Shown: positions 5,612 through 6,108 of the stretch, piece by piece | Layout: the number at the start of each line of letters is the position of its first letter | Position numbering within the stretch: the stretch's first letter is position 1 | Origin: Dehalococcoidia bacterium | Lineage (GTDB): Bacteria > Chloroflexota > Dehalococcoidia > SAR202 > UBA11138 | Assembly: GCA_012270665.1 (NCBI GenBank) | Contig: JAAXHY010000280.1 | Location: 1-6,108, forward strand | DNA length: 6,108 nucleotides | Direction: 5' to 3' | Program-made: the position numbers and the translations under genes | The notes under the pieces: generated by a model | Told to the model about the DNA's origin: nothing | What the model saw: only the letters and a program-made list of their open reading frames with translations | The model's database searches: none

Positions 5612-6108
5612 ATGCTGAATCTATATAACACTCTCACAAAAGAGATTGACGAGGTTTTCCCGCTGGAAGATGGCGTAGTGAGGATGTACACGTGCGGTCC
5701 GACAGTGTACAGGGACGCGCACATCGGCAATCTGCGTTCCTATCTGATGGCTGACTGGATACGACGCATATTGTCCGCTCAGGGCTTGGACGTCGTTCAT
5801 ATCAAGAACATCACCGACGTTGGACATATGCGCCAGGAGATGTTGGAGCGCGGTGAGGACAAGATAATTGCCGCAGCCTTGGAAGAGGGCAAGACACCCG
5901 CCGAGATAGCGCAGTTCTACACAGACCGCTTTCTGGCCGACGAAAGAAAACTGAAGATCCAGCCAGCCCACGAGTTTCCGAAGGCTACAGACCACATCCA
6001 AGAGATGATTGAGATAGTGGAGAAGTTGGTTGAGAAGGGATACGCCTACGAGGCGGACGGCAATGTCTATTTCTCCGTATCCGAATTCCCTGAATACGGC
6101 CAGTTGTC
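5612..6108 (+). CDS. cysS: Cysteinyl-tRNA synthetase, N-terminal part (partial, runs off right edge)
   Basis: This class I aminoacyl-tRNA synthetase charges tRNA-Cys with cysteine in the cytoplasm. The first 165 codons are present. MLNLYNTLTKEIDEV is the standard opening. M25-Y-T-C28-G-P-T-V-Y has C28 as the Zn2+ ligand that recognises the cysteine thiol. H37-I-G-N40 is the family's usual form of the HIGH signature, followed by LRSYLMADWIRR. NITDV (66-70) is followed by GHMRQEMLERGEDKII instead of the usual DDKII, so about 11 extra residues are present. FYTDRFLADERKLKI, PKATDHIQEMIEIVEKL and GYAYEADGNVYFSV continue the Rossmann/CP1 region as in the family. The KMSKS loop and the anticodon-binding part lie beyond the window. 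No T-box-like leader fits in the 80-nt gap after pyk, and no terminator is seen there, so the two genes are likely in one transcript. Confidence 0.95.
   Translation, partial: MLNLYNTLTKEIDEVFPLEDGVVRMYTCGPTVYRDAHIGNLRSYLMADWIRRILSAQGLDVVHIKNITDVGHMRQEMLERGEDKIIAAALEEGKTPAEIAQFYTDRFLADERKLKIQPAHEFPKATDHIQEMIEIVEKLVEKGYAYEADGNVYFSVSEFPEYGQL

Overview
The window reads as a bacterial chromosomal segment of moderate-to-high GC, with housekeeping genes on the right and a small membrane-decarboxylase operon on the left. No RNA gene, insertion sequence, CRISPR array or prophage feature was seen. A marine Chloroflexota (SAR202-like) or related origin is my best guess. It rests on the pairing of a mandelate racemase-type enolase-superfamily enzyme with Na+-decarboxylase subunits, together with divergent pyruvate kinase and CysS subtypes. 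This is inference, not a sequence match.

Left edge (1-167): the last 46 codons of an unidentified plus-strand gene, converging on the operon that follows. Minus-strand operon (3296 down to 168, transcribed right to left): a short gamma-type anchor subunit, the beta subunit of a sodium-translocating decarboxylase, a free biotin carrier protein, and an enolase-superfamily enzyme. Gaps are 3, 32 and 19 nt. No carboxyltransferase (alpha) subunit is present. The gamma, beta and enolase-superfamily genes all appear to start with TTG.

Divergent promoter region (3297-3445): 149 nt with two back-to-back sigma-70-like promoters, each with a TAGAAT -10 box and an 18-bp spacer.

Plus-strand side: a Yip1-like membrane protein (3446-3994), a pyruvate kinase with its own TATAAT promoter (start best placed at 4077), and the first 165 codons of cysteinyl-tRNA synthetase (5612 to the window end), probably cotranscribed with pyk.

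Functional picture: the beta and gamma subunits with the biotin carrier would form the membrane half of a pump that couples decarboxylation of an oxo-acid or acyl-CoA to Na+ export. The carboxyltransferase must be encoded elsewhere. The enolase-superfamily enzyme, at the end of the same transcript, may feed an acid-sugar-type substrate into the same catabolic route. The pyruvate kinase carries Lys where K+-dependent enzymes have Glu, which predicts K+-independent catalysis.
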